Made by a program: the position numbers and the translations under genes. A stretch of DNA of 64,000 bases from the NCBI RefSeq assembly GCF_042665545.1, contig NZ_JBHTCM010000005.1, positions 62,001 through 126,000 on the forward strand, given 5' to 3'. The first letter of the stretch is position 1. The number at the start of each line of letters is the position of its first letter. A model generated the notes under the pieces. It was not told where the DNA came from. It worked only from the letters and a program-made list of their open reading frames with translations, and searched no databases. This document shows positions 55,775 to 64,000 of the stretch, piece by piece. Origin of the DNA: Rhodocista pekingensis (GTDB taxonomy: Bacteria > Pseudomonadota > Alphaproteobacteria > Azospirillales > Azospirillaceae).

Positions 55775-56836
55775 TCAGCCGCGCCCGCTGCCTGCGCGGC
55801 GGCTCCCCCCGCCGCGGGATCCCAGGCCCCGGCTTTCCGAGAGCGCGACCAGCACCAGCCCGCTGCCGATCAGGCCCAGCCCCGTCAGGTTCGTCCAGGT
55901 CAGCGGCTCGCCCAGCCACCAGGAGGACAGCAGCAGCCCCACCACCGGCGTGCCCAGCGTGCCCAGCGACGTGGTGATGGCCGGCAGCGCCCGGGTCACC
56001 GTCACCATGGCCCAGAAGCAGAAGGCCGTGCTGACCGGGCCGTTGTAGACCAGCACGGCGGCCAGCGTGCCCGACCACTCGATGCCGCGCCCGCCCTCCA
56101 GCAGCAGGGCGGCCGGCACCAGCACCAGGCTGGCGACCAGCGCCTGCCACGGCCCCAGGGACAGGGGCGTGCCCTCCCAGCGGTGGCCGCGCACCTGCAC
56201 GATGTTCACGGCCCAGGCCAGGGCGGCCAGCAGCAGCAGCCCGTTGCCCAGCAGCACACCGCTGTCGCCCCAGTCGAACCCGGCCGGGTTGAACAGCACG
56301 GCGACGCCGGCCAGCCCGGCCACCAGCCCCGCCCCCTTCATCCAGGTCAGCCGCTCGCCCAGCACCAGCATCGCCATGGGCAGCACCCAGAGCGGCGTCG
56401 TGTAGGACAGGATGGCCGAGCGGCCGGCCGGTACGATCTGGAGCGCCAGCGCGATCAGCAGCACGAAGGCCGCCATCTGCAACAGCCCCACCCAGACGAC
56501 GATGCGGCGGTCGTGGCGCGACGGCAGCCGCGCCTGTCCGGCCGCGGCGGCGACCAGGAACAGGGTGGCGCAGCCCAGCACCATGCGCGCCGCGGCGAAG
56601 GTGACGGGCGGCATCAGCTCCACCCCCACCTTCATCACCGGCCAGTTCGCCCCCCAGAGCAGGATCACCAGCCCCAGCAGCAGGGCGGCCACGGCCGGCC
56701 GCACGGGGGTACTGCCCGAGGCGAGGCCGGTCGGGTGAACGCTTGCCGGGGGTGCCGACGCCCCGGGCGTGGCGGGGGCGGACGGCAGGGAACGTGACGG
56801 CAGGGGGCCTGAAGGCCGGGGGCTCGTGTCTTGCAT
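55775..56836 (-). CDS. EamA/DMT-family transporter
   Basis: 353 residues, ten predicted membrane segments in two repeats: LLLGLVILLWGANWPVMKVG, SYTTPLWVLPMAMLVLGERL, then LVYNGPVSTAFCFWAMVTVT and LGTPVVGLLLSSWWLGEPLT. A Ser/Pro-rich cytoplasmic N-terminus of about 50 residues and a Gly/Arg tail are unusual. Drug/metabolite exporter family; substrate unknown. It sits between bolA and the dnaJ-like gene, an apparent insertion into that conserved group. Confidence 0.92.
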   Translation of the reverse strand: MQDTSPRPSGPLPSRSLPSAPATPGASAPPASVHPTGLASGSTPVRPAVAALLLGLVILLWGANWPVMKVGVELMPPVTFAAARMVLGCATLFLVAAAAGQARLPSRHDRRIVVWVGLLQMAAFVLLIALALQIVPAGRSAILSYTTPLWVLPMAMLVLGERLTWMKGAGLVAGLAGVAVLFNPAGFDWGDSGVLLGNGLLLLAALAWAVNIVQVRGHRWEGTPLSLGPWQALVASLVLVPAALLLEGGRGIEWSGTLAAVLVYNGPVSTAFCFWAMVTVTRALPAITTSLGTLGTPVVGLLLSSWWLGEPLTWTNLTGLGLIGSGLVLVALSESRGLGSRGGGSRRAGSGRG

Positions 56837-57001
56837 CGCGGATCCGGAGACGGCGGGACGGGGCAGGCGGGACGGCGGCGGGCGGCACGGCGGCGGGCGA
56901 ATGCTGCCGGGCGTTGCCAGGAACGGCCGGGCGCGGCACTGTCGCCCGACGCCCGGACGCGACAAGGATAGCGGGGACGCCGCGCCCCGAGGGAGGCCAT
57001 C

Positions 57002-57310
57002 TTGGACTACAGGACCCGCATCGAAGACAAGCTGACCCGGCACCTGGAACCGGTCCGGCTGCGCATCAAGGATGTTTCGCACCGGCATGCCGGCCATGCG
57101 CACAGGCGCGTCTCCGACGCCCCGGAGGGGGGCGAGACGCATTTCTCGGTCGAGGTCGTCTCCGCCCGGTTCGAGGGCATGGCCCGGCTGGCCCGGCACC
57201 GGCTGGTCAATGAGCTGCTGGCGGACGAGCTGAAGGAGCGGGTCCACGCGCTCCAGCTCCGCACCCTGACCCCGGCAGAGGATGCGGCGGCGACCGACAG
57301 CCGGCGCTGA
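57002..57310 (+). CDS. bolA: BolA family protein
   Basis: 102 residues. KLTRHLEPVRLRIKDVSHRHAGHA, THFSVEVVSARFEGMARLAR and HRLVNELLADELKERVHAL define BolA: a class II KH-like fold acting with monothiol glutaredoxin in Fe-S handling. The start is TTG at 57002 with GGGAGG RBS nine bases upstream. Divergent from the EamA gene. The extra C-terminal tail is short. Confidence 0.92.
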   Translation: MDYRTRIEDKLTRHLEPVRLRIKDVSHRHAGHAHRRVSDAPEGGETHFSVEVVSARFEGMARLARHRLVNELLADELKERVHALQLRTLTPAEDAAATDSRR

Positions 57311-57420
57311 CGCCGCCGGTCATTCCAGCCCGGCCGGCACGGGGGCCGGCCGCGCGGGTCCGGCGTGCAACCCTTGGGGTATGCTATTTCGGGGGCATTA
57401 CCCGATCAGCGGGAAAATGG

Positions 57421-57450
57421 TTGAACGGGTCATAGGACCGGCCATATTAT
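57421..57450 (+). promoter_or_regulatory. Sigma-70-like promoter
   Basis: TTGAAC (57421-57426), 18-base spacer, TATTAT (57445-57450), about 45 bases before the ribbon-helix-helix gene. Good match to consensus. Confidence 0.65.
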
Positions 57451-57494
57451 AGCATTCAAGCCGGAGCCGCGCCGCGCGGGTCCGGCCCTGCCCT

Positions 57495-57902
57495 TTGACC
57501 GAAGCCCCATCCGTAGCCGGAGCGTCCACCGTGCCGCCGCGTTCCAAGCGCCTGTCGGGCAACGCCAGACCGGGGGAAAGCCCCCAGATCATCCGCAACG
57601 TCACCGTGCTGGGCCAGCGCACCAGCGTCCGGCTGGAGCCGGAGATGTGGGACGCGCTGCTGGACGTCTGCCGGCGCGAGGGCCGCAGCGTCCATGAGGT
57701 GTGCAGCCGGATCGCCGAGGCGAAGCCGCCCGCCGCCTCGCTGACGGCGGCGATCCGGGTCTTCCTGCTCTCCTATTTCCGCCGCGCCGCCACGGAACAG
57801 GGCCATGTCCGCGCCGGCCACGGCGACGGCCGCGCCGGGGTGGTGGAGCGCGCCTTTCCCGGCACCCTCCTGCCCCCGGCGGCCGCCCCCCCGCCCGCGT
57901 AA
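57495..57902 (+). CDS. Ribbon-helix-helix DNA-binding domain protein
   Basis: 135 residues from a TTG start. The central IIRNVTVLGQRTSVRLEPEM then WDALLDVCRREGRSVHEVCS fits the RHH_4 domain: a beta strand RTSVRLE followed by two helices. The end is a Pro/Ala-rich low-complexity tail. Likely regulator. A good promoter lies just upstream. The start is uncertain: a GTG at about 57531 would shorten it by 12 residues. Confidence 0.78.
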   Translation: MTEAPSVAGASTVPPRSKRLSGNARPGESPQIIRNVTVLGQRTSVRLEPEMWDALLDVCRREGRSVHEVCSRIAEAKPPAASLTAAIRVFLLSYFRRAATEQGHVRAGHGDGRAGVVERAFPGTLLPPAAAPPPA

Positions 57903-57922
57903 GGGCGCCCCTCAGCCACCCT

Positions 57923-58558
57923 TCAGCCGCCCGGCGGGCCGGCGGGCTGGCGCGAGGGCGGCGGCGGTCCGGCCGGGCTCTCCGTTCCGCCCGGGCGTGG
58001 CGGGCTGCCGGCCTCCGGCCCCGTGACCGGCTCGCCGCCTGCCGTCGCGTCCGGGCCCGCCGTCGCGCCGGGAGCGCCGGGAGCGCCGGGAGCGACCCCG
58101 CGGTCCGGTGCCGCGTCCGGCAGGGCCGGGTCGGGCGGCGGGGCGACGCTGCCCGGATGCGGCCCGGGGGTGGTGACGCCGGCGGGACTCTCCAGCCCCA
58201 CCTCCGGGTCCAGCAGATCGACACGGTCGTCCACCTGCGTGTCCAGCCGGTCCGCCTGCGGCACCGGGGCCGCCGCGTCGCCTCCGGCCGGATCGCCGGT
58301 CGTCCGGCCCGGTAGCGGCGCCGGCCGCAGCCCGTCGCCCGGCGGCGGCTCCGTCAGCGGCGACGCGGGCCGCCCGGCCGTCGCGTCCGGCCCCGACTGT
58401 CCCGCCGCGGGCAGGGGGAGCAGCAGGGCCGGGAGCAGCAGCAGCGGCATCAGGCGCCGGCGGGCGGGCGCAGGGGCGGGCGCGGCGGCGGGGGCGCGGG
58501 CCGGGCGCCGGTCGATCGTCTGTTCCGTCGGCAGGTCTGTCGGCATGTCTGTCGGCAT
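57923..58558 (-). CDS. Pro/Gly/Ala-rich secreted hypothetical protein
   Basis: 211 residues from ATG 58558. After a Pro-rich basic N-terminus comes a hydrophobic segment, LMPLLLLPALLLPLPAAGQS, with a likely signal-peptidase cut. The mature part is low complexity (many PG, GAPGAPG repeats) with an acidic patch QVDDRVDLLDPEVGLE. No domain. It converges with the RHH gene. GC-rich frames can look coding; the signal peptide and acidic block support it only moderately. Confidence 0.45.
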   Translation of the reverse strand: MPTDMPTDLPTEQTIDRRPARAPAAAPAPAPARRRLMPLLLLPALLLPLPAAGQSGPDATAGRPASPLTEPPPGDGLRPAPLPGRTTGDPAGGDAAAPVPQADRLDTQVDDRVDLLDPEVGLESPAGVTTPGPHPGSVAPPPDPALPDAAPDRGVAPGAPGAPGATAGPDATAGGEPVTGPEAGSPPRPGGTESPAGPPPPSRQPAGPPGG

Positions 58559-58669
58559 GGGGGGGATCGCTCCTCGAAAGCCGTGTCCCCGCCCAACAGC
58601 CACTCCCCACGCCCGTTCCGCCGCCCTGTCTCCCGTCCCGGCCCTGGCCCAGACCCCGTTGCAATCCCA

Positions 58670-58953
58670 TCAACCACGGAGCATGAAACCAGAGGACGCC
58701 AGTTCTGATAAGACGCACGCTGGAGTGCAGGTCACGTTCAATATCTCCCGAAGCTTCACATTCCTCGGGCGTCCGGTATCCGCCTTCTTCAGCATCGGCG
58801 GTTCTATCAGAGACCGTTCCTCATCGGTCAGGTCTGTCACATACCGATTTGTCTTCTTCTTGATTCTCGCCATCCGGCCGCGCGTCGCTTCGTTCTACAT
58901 ACGAAGCTTGAATCACGACACGCTCTCCGCGCCAACCGTTTTCAAACAGACTC
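58670..58953 (-). mobile_element. IS5-type element remnant: one end plus N-terminus of transposase
   Basis: On the minus strand an ATG at 58873 opens DLTDEERSLIEPPMLKKA and TGRPRNVKLREIL, the start of IS5/IS427-type transposase (DUF4096 region), cut off after about 50 residues. Upstream of it the terminal repeat GAGTCTGTTTGAAAAC (58938-58953, minus strand) abuts a TTA triplet. The other end is lost. The same end sequence flanks the MITE at 13644-13742. Confidence 0.75.
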
Positions 58954-58992
58954 TTAATTCGACCATGACGGTGCTAGTGTGAAGCGCCTTCG

Positions 58993-59643
58993 ATGAAGGC
59001 TGGTTCTCTCCGTTGCAAGAAAACTTTTTCGCGGGAAATGCAGGATTTCGTACAACCAAGGCCGAAGACTGAGACGGTCCGGAGCCGGGGGCGTCCCCGC
59101 GATCCGGAGAAGGATCGTCTCATCCGGGATGCGACATGGACGCTCATTGCCCGCCATGGCTATGACGCCCTGACATTCGAGGCGATCGCCCAGGAGGTCG
59201 GGTGCAGCCGGACCACGCTCTATCGCCGGTTCCCGACGAAAGAGGAACTGGTCACGACGGTGCTGGAAAAGACGTTGCGTGGGGTGGAACCCGTCATCCG
59301 GGACGACATGTCGCCGCGCGATGTGCTGATCATGTTGGTGCAGGTCGGTGTGGACTATCTGTCGGGGCATCGCGGGGCGGCGATCCTGAATGTCGCCTCC
59401 GCCGCGCGCAGCAAGCCGGAACTGGCCCGCGTCTTCGACAAGCATCTGGCCAATGTCGCCCCGTACTATGTCTCACAACTGCGCCGTCTGGCGCCTGAGG
59501 CCGACGATGCCAGGGTGGAATTCGTGCTGCACACACTGATGGGCAGCTTCATTCACCATATTGCCATCCGCCGGGTCAGCCTGTCCCAGGCACAGATGGA
59601 AGATCTGGTCGACCAGGCCATCGCCCTGGTCAGCAAGCACTGA
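58993..59643 (+). CDS. TetR/AcrR-family transcriptional regulator
   Basis: 216 residues (ATG 58993; ATG 59038 possible). The N-terminal HTH reads RLIRDATWTLIARHGYDALT, FEAIAQEVGCSRTTLYRRFPTKEEL. The C-terminal ligand-binding part has SGHRGAAILNVASAARSKPE and HTLMGSFIHHIAIRRVS. The family usually represses adjacent transport genes. It is convergent with phoD and lies right of the IS remnant. Ligand unknown. Its codon use is less GC-extreme than the core genes. Confidence 0.9.
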   Translation: MKAGSLRCKKTFSREMQDFVQPRPKTETVRSRGRPRDPEKDRLIRDATWTLIARHGYDALTFEAIAQEVGCSRTTLYRRFPTKEELVTTVLEKTLRGVEPVIRDDMSPRDVLIMLVQVGVDYLSGHRGAAILNVASAARSKPELARVFDKHLANVAPYYVSQLRRLAPEADDARVEFVLHTLMGSFIHHIAIRRVSLSQAQMEDLVDQAIALVSKH

Positions 59644-59746
59644 CCGTGCCTGCGGAATCTATCATCCCCCTGCCGGTCGGGGTTCGGCTTCGCCTCACTC
59701 CGACCGGCAGGGGGGCCGCTGCCATGGACCGCGTGCCTTTGCGGGT

Positions 59747-61540
59747 TCACACCTCGTCGATCGATTTGATGCCGCCGTCCGTACCGGGAAGGATGCGGTA
59801 GCTTTTCAGGGTGAACCGCTTGTAATCCCGGCTCAACACCGTGGTGACGCCGATCAGGTCGACCTTCGCTTCCTCTGCCGACAGGGTCAGCAGGGCGAAA
59901 CCCTTGGTCAGGTGCTGGTTGAACAGCACCTCCTCGCAGGCGTCGGCGAAGGCCGGCCCCAGTTCGACATTGCCCAGCATGTTGCCCAGGCTGCTGCTGG
60001 TGATGGCCGTCGTGCCGATCTCCGCGGCGATGCGGCGGCGACCGGCCCCGTTCAACTCGTTCATCCAGAAGGCGTGGCTGTCGCCGGACAGGATCAGCGG
60101 CCGGGCGCCGGACTCCACCAGAATGGCATCCATGCGGGCGCGGGCGGCCGGATAGGCATTCCAACCGTCGAATTCAAACGGGATGTCGCGGGGCAGATCG
60201 GCCAACTGGCGGACCCAGGGACGCAGATAGGGCGTCATCTGTGCCAGCGCCTTTTCCCAGCCGTCCTTGCCCATGGCGGCGACGACATCGACGCCGGTGG
60301 TGCGGGCCATGACCACCTGGTTGCCCAGGATCTGCCAGGGCTTGCCGGCGCGGACGGAGGTTTCAAGCTGGGCGCGCAGCCATTTTTCCTGGGCATCGCC
60401 CAGCACGCTGCGCGACGGATCCTCGATCCGTTTCCTCAGCGCGTCGGTATCCAGCTTGATGCCATAGGGGGCGGGGATGGGCTTGCCGGTGCGGGCGGCT
60501 GTCAGCACGTCCTTGACGATGGCGGCATCGGTCACCGGTACGGGCTTGGCCGGGTCGGTCCTGTCCACCACCAGCCAGTGCGCGTCCTGCGGGTCGCGCA
60601 GGCTGATCTGCCGGCTGCGGCCGATATGCCGGTTCTCCAGCATGACCAGCGTGGCCAGGTCGCCCAGCTCGAACGTGCGGTTGATCTCCTCGAACCCACG
60701 GCCCTGTTCGGGCTCCCGGATGGGAATCCATTCGTAATAGGCGCGGATGGAGGCCGCGCGCCGTTCGACCCAGTCGCCTTCATCGGGCTGGTGATTCTGG
60801 GCACCGCCGGTCCAGCAATCGTTCGCCGTCTCATGGTCGTCCCAGACGCAGATCCAGGGCGCGCGGGCGTGGGCCGCCTGCAGGTCCGGGTCCAGCCGGT
60901 AGCAGGAATGCCGCTCCCGGTAATCGGCCAGGGTCACGGCCTCGTGCAGCGGGGTGGGCGCGCGACCGATCTTCTGCCCGATCGACATGCCCAACTGGTC
61001 CGGCGCACCGCCATATTCATAGATATAGTCGCCCAGATGCAGCATCAGGTCGACCCGCTCCAGCTTCGCCATCTCCTTGTAGGCGTTGAAGAAGCCGGTG
61101 GAATACAGCGCGCAGGACGCCACGGCGATGACCATGTCCTTGACCTTGCCTTCCGGCAGGGTCTGGGTCTGGCCGACGGGCGACGTCTGCCCACCGCAGC
61201 GGAAGCGGTAATGATAGCGGGTCAGCGGCCGCAGGCCGGTGACATCCACCTTGACCGTGAAGTCACGGGCGGCGCTGGTGCGCGCCGTGCCCCGACGGAC
61301 GGACCCCTTGAACTGGGGATCCTCCGCGATCTCCCAATCCACATCCACGGGGCCGGCATCGGCCTGGGCGGGCGTTACGCGCGTCCACAGGATCACGCGG
61401 TCCTGGCGCGGGTCGCCCGAGGCCACGCCGTGGCGGAAGCTGACGGCCGAGACCTCGGCTGCACCGGCAGCCGTGCCGATGGTGGCCGACAGGGTGGCGG
61501 CACCGGCCAGGCCCAGGGCGCCGCGTCGATTGATTTTCAT
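59747..61540 (-). CDS. phoD: PhoD-type alkaline phosphatase/phosphodiesterase
   Basis: 597 residues. A twin-arginine signal (NRRGALGLAGAATLSATIG) exports it folded. A fibronectin-like N-domain (VSFRHGVASGDPRQDRVILW) precedes the metallophosphatase core: VASCALYSTGFFNAYKEMA, LMLHLGDYIYEYGG, ICVWDDHETANDCW, ILSGDSHAFWMNEL. It hydrolyses phosphate esters in the periplasm or outside. ATG 61540 has a GGAAGAGATG RBS. It follows the TonB-dependent receptor gene by 67 bases, same strand, so co-transcription is likely. Confidence 0.92.
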   Translation of the reverse strand: MKINRRGALGLAGAATLSATIGTAAGAAEVSAVSFRHGVASGDPRQDRVILWTRVTPAQADAGPVDVDWEIAEDPQFKGSVRRGTARTSAARDFTVKVDVTGLRPLTRYHYRFRCGGQTSPVGQTQTLPEGKVKDMVIAVASCALYSTGFFNAYKEMAKLERVDLMLHLGDYIYEYGGAPDQLGMSIGQKIGRAPTPLHEAVTLADYRERHSCYRLDPDLQAAHARAPWICVWDDHETANDCWTGGAQNHQPDEGDWVERRAASIRAYYEWIPIREPEQGRGFEEINRTFELGDLATLVMLENRHIGRSRQISLRDPQDAHWLVVDRTDPAKPVPVTDAAIVKDVLTAARTGKPIPAPYGIKLDTDALRKRIEDPSRSVLGDAQEKWLRAQLETSVRAGKPWQILGNQVVMARTTGVDVVAAMGKDGWEKALAQMTPYLRPWVRQLADLPRDIPFEFDGWNAYPAARARMDAILVESGARPLILSGDSHAFWMNELNGAGRRRIAAEIGTTAITSSSLGNMLGNVELGPAFADACEEVLFNQHLTKGFALLTLSAEEAKVDLIGVTTVLSRDYKRFTLKSYRILPGTDGGIKSIDEV

Positions 61541-61607
61541 GATGGCATCTCTTCCGTTTCTGGATGTCCGGGGGCGGTGCGATCGGCCGCACCGCCCCCG
61601 GTTGCCG

Positions 61608-63923
61608 TCAGAACCTGACATTCAGATCGACGCGGACCGTGCGGCGCGTGCCGGACACGAAGGTCGGCATGCCGAACGAGTCACCCGTATTGCCGGCATC
61701 GACAATGAACTTGCGGTCCAGCAGGTTCTCGCCCACCAGGTCGATGGACCAGGGGCCGCTTTCCGGCGTGAAGGACAGCTTGGCGTTCAGCAGGCCATAG
61801 GCCTTCTGCACCTCGTCCACCTTGGTGTCGGAATAGGCGGCGGGGGTGCGCACTTGCAGGTCGGCGCGGTCATTGTCGTCGGAGAAGAACATCCGCGACT
61901 GCCAGCTATAGAAGGGCGCGAAGGCCACGGTGCCGAACGGCACGTCCGCCGTGGCGTTCAGGCCGATGGCGAACTTGTGGTCCGGGCTGTTGCGGAACTG
62001 GTTGCCCTCATAGGCGCCATTGTCGAAGCGCGCATGGTTATAGGCATAGGTGCCCAGCACGGACAGATCGGGAATGATCTGCCAGCTCACCTGGGTCTCA
62101 AAGCCGGTGGCGCTGGCGTCGCCGGCATTGACCGAGGTCAGCACGCCATCGACGCGCTGCTTCGTCTGGAAGTTCGAATAGGTGTAGTGATAGACGGAGG
62201 CGTCGCCTTGCAGGCGGCCGTTGAACAGGCGGTACTTCACGCCGACCTCGCTGGAGGACAGCTTTTCCTCCGGCACCAGGTCGGCCCGGCCCGAGGAGGT
62301 CAGTTCCACCACATCCGGCCGCTTGCCCACGCCATGCACGGCATAGAGATTGACCGACGGCGTGAGGGCATAGCGCACGCCCACGCGCCCCGTCACCAGG
62401 GTGGAGGAATGGTCAGCCGTCACGGCGACGCCGCCGGGGGTGGAGGTGATGAGCAGGCCCTTGCCTGTCAGCTTTGACACGCCCAGCGGCGTGTTGGCCA
62501 GCAGCGACACGTCCTTTTCGTCCCAGGTCACGCGCCCACCGACGAAGGTTTCCAGCGTGTCGGTGATGTGCCAGGTGCCGTCGGCGAAGATGTCGTAGGT
62601 TTCGATATCCGCCTTCTGCACCTTGCGGTCCAGGTGGAAGGCCTTGTAATTGGCGGCCCTGGCGCCCAGCGCGCTGATGATCTGATTGTTGGTCAGGCCC
62701 CTGGGCGCATAGCGTTGCAGGTTGCCGCTCAGCAGCAGGGCCATGGCCCGCTCGTCCGACCCCAGATCGACCGACAGGTCGTTCTTGGCCTTGAAATAGC
62801 CGGCGCCGATGAAGCCTTCGAACGGGCCGACATCGCTGATGTTCAGGCGGACTTCCTCGGAATATTGCCGGCCGCCATTGCACTGTTCATAGGCGATGAT
62901 GTTGGTGGGCGTGCCATCAATGTCACCGGCCTGGCAGGCGCTGTACCAGCGATAGCCGCTGATGGAGGTGAGCGACAGATTGTCGTTGATCTCCAGGCGG
63001 GCCGTGCCGCTGAGGCCCAGCACCTCGCGGTCGGTATAGGCGGCCGGCATCTGTCCGAAGGTGCCGATATGGGTCGGGGACCAGAAATTCAGGTCACCCT
63101 CGACGGCGCCCGTCTGCTGGTTCAGCGGCAGGAACAGGCCCGATTTGAAGGCGCCACCGCTGTCGGTGTCGTCTTTGTCATAGGTGCCGGCGAAATCGAA
63201 GGAGAAAGCGCCGTCCGGCGCGTAGCTGGCGGTCAGGCGATAGGCGCGGGCATCGATATTGTTATAGCTGTCGTCGCTTTCCGCATCCTTCACATAGCCA
63301 TTCTGTTTGTGGACCAGGGCGCCGGCGCGGATACCGAAATCATCCGTCAGCGGCACATTGACCACGCCCTGCACCTGGCGATAGCCGTAAGTGCCGATGC
63401 CGGTCTTGAATTCGGCCCCCAGCTCGGGGGTCGGCAGCTTCTGGAACACCGACACCCCGCCATTCAGCGCCGAACGGCCGTGCAGCGTGGATTGCGGGCC
63501 CTTTTCCACTTCCACCCGATCGACATCGAACATCTCGCCATAGGCCGAGGCGATCTGGGTGATGGGAATGCCATCCTGGAACAGGGCCACGCGCGGCTCG
63601 CTGGCCGGGGACGTGTCATCGGAGGTGATGCCGCGCAGGGAGATGCCGGGCAGCAGACGGTCCTGCAACTGGATGACCAGACCGGGCGTGATCTGGGCCA
63701 CGCGGTTCAGTTCCGTGGCGCCGATCTGGGACAGCAGCTCGCTGTCATAGGCGCTGATCGACATGGGCACGTCGGAGATGCGCTGCGCGCGCTTCTGGGC
63801 CGTGACGATGATCTCCTGAATTTCCTCCACAGGTTCTGCTGCGCCGGCGGGCGTCGCCGTCTGGGCATGGGCGAGCGAACCTGTGCCCAGCAGCATCGCC
63901 GTGAGCAGGCTGACCTTCTTCAT
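61608..63923 (-). CDS. TonB-dependent outer-membrane receptor
   Basis: 771 residues. Signal peptide MKKVSLLTAMLLGTGSLAHA; TonB-box-like EEIQEIIVTAQKRAQRISDV; plug domain with LLPGISLRGITSDDTSPA and VEVEKGPQSTLHGRSALNG; a 22-strand barrel ending VRVDLNVRF (terminal Phe). Complete protein. Probably takes up a ligand in step with PhoD, perhaps a phosphorylated or iron-chelated compound; substrate is unknown. A 12-bp inverted repeat lies 18 bases upstream of the ATG. Confidence 0.94.
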   Translation of the reverse strand: MKKVSLLTAMLLGTGSLAHAQTATPAGAAEPVEEIQEIIVTAQKRAQRISDVPMSISAYDSELLSQIGATELNRVAQITPGLVIQLQDRLLPGISLRGITSDDTSPASEPRVALFQDGIPITQIASAYGEMFDVDRVEVEKGPQSTLHGRSALNGGVSVFQKLPTPELGAEFKTGIGTYGYRQVQGVVNVPLTDDFGIRAGALVHKQNGYVKDAESDDSYNNIDARAYRLTASYAPDGAFSFDFAGTYDKDDTDSGGAFKSGLFLPLNQQTGAVEGDLNFWSPTHIGTFGQMPAAYTDREVLGLSGTARLEINDNLSLTSISGYRWYSACQAGDIDGTPTNIIAYEQCNGGRQYSEEVRLNISDVGPFEGFIGAGYFKAKNDLSVDLGSDERAMALLLSGNLQRYAPRGLTNNQIISALGARAANYKAFHLDRKVQKADIETYDIFADGTWHITDTLETFVGGRVTWDEKDVSLLANTPLGVSKLTGKGLLITSTPGGVAVTADHSSTLVTGRVGVRYALTPSVNLYAVHGVGKRPDVVELTSSGRADLVPEEKLSSSEVGVKYRLFNGRLQGDASVYHYTYSNFQTKQRVDGVLTSVNAGDASATGFETQVSWQIIPDLSVLGTYAYNHARFDNGAYEGNQFRNSPDHKFAIGLNATADVPFGTVAFAPFYSWQSRMFFSDDNDRADLQVRTPAAYSDTKVDEVQKAYGLLNAKLSFTPESGPWSIDLVGENLLDRKFIVDAGNTGDSFGMPTFVSGTRRTVRVDLNVRF

Positions 63924-63940
63924 GATGTGATTTTCCTCCC

Positions 63941-63984
63941 CATCATCTATTATCGATGCGAGGCCGTGCCGCTAATAGATGATG
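63941..63984 (-). promoter_or_regulatory. Perfect 12-bp inverted repeat upstream of the receptor gene
   Basis: CATCATCTATTA (63941-63952) and TAATAGATGATG (63973-63984), separated by 20 bases and lying just before the RBS of the receptor gene. A likely operator for a dimeric regulator, possibly the TetR protein at 58993, or a sigma-factor/RNA structure. No promoter hexamers are certain in the short remaining sequence. Confidence 0.6.
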
Positions 63985-64000
63985 GCTTCAACACTGATTT

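Overview
The window reads as a chromosomal segment of a high-GC alphaproteobacterium. Coding sequences use almost only G or C at third codon positions. The housekeeping blocks (mutM, an enoyl-CoA hydratase, rpsT, dnaA, dnaN-recF-gyrB; coaBC-dut; rsmI-yraN-sirB1-like; bolA, dnaJ-like, cobS, cobT) are typical of the Rhodospirillales/Azospirillum group. That taxonomic placement is inferred from gene content and protein style; no search was run.

Layout. 0-2 kb: the left-hand part of a minus-strand RiPP cluster, with a 54-residue precursor whose tail is a Ser/Thr/Cys run, an E1/ThiF-like cyclodehydratase partner, and a YcaO protein cut by the window edge. 2-9.8 kb: a receiver-only response regulator, a His-rich CDF metal exporter, a DUF808 membrane protein, an acyl-CoA synthetase, tRNA-Arg(CCU), an SDR oxidoreductase, an Hpt protein and a FliL-like protein. 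9.9-16 kb: an LpoA-like lipoprotein, rsmI, yraN, a SirB1-like protein, a 99-bp MITE abutting the stop codon of mtnK, and an orphan FlgC-like rod protein. 16-25 kb: coaBC-dut, a Phd/PIN toxin-antitoxin pair, an Rrf2 regulator with cysK, a VapBC pair, a MoeB/ThiF family protein, a DsrE-like protein, mutM, echA and rpsT. 25.6-37.7 kb: dnaA, then two sensor kinases, an AlkZ-like protein and a phasin, then dnaN-recF-gyrB.

37.7-39.7 kb is an AT-rich island directly after gyrB carrying a DEDDh exonuclease and a DUF294-like nucleotidyltransferase with overlapping stop and start. It is followed by a broken winged-helix regulator, a chemoreceptor and a three-subunit molybdenum hydroxylase. 46-50 kb is accessory: an HNH endonuclease, a MarR regulator with two nested small genes, a decayed transposase, and a PIN-like gene interrupted by two compensating homopolymer frameshifts.

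50-58 kb holds the cobaltochelatase genes cobS and cobT. They are split by an eight-unit, ~160-bp repeat array (each unit a large hairpin) and a GxxExxY nuclease-like gene. The last 6 kb begins with an IS5-type remnant whose terminal repeat matches the MITE at 13.6 kb, followed by a TetR regulator and a TonB-dependent receptor to phoD operon preceded by a 12-bp inverted repeat.

The strongest candidates for undescribed biology are the YcaO/thiazole-oxazole peptide cluster at the left edge, the hairpin repeat array with the GxxExxY gene inside the cob locus, and the exonuclease/nucleotidyltransferase pair beside gyrB.
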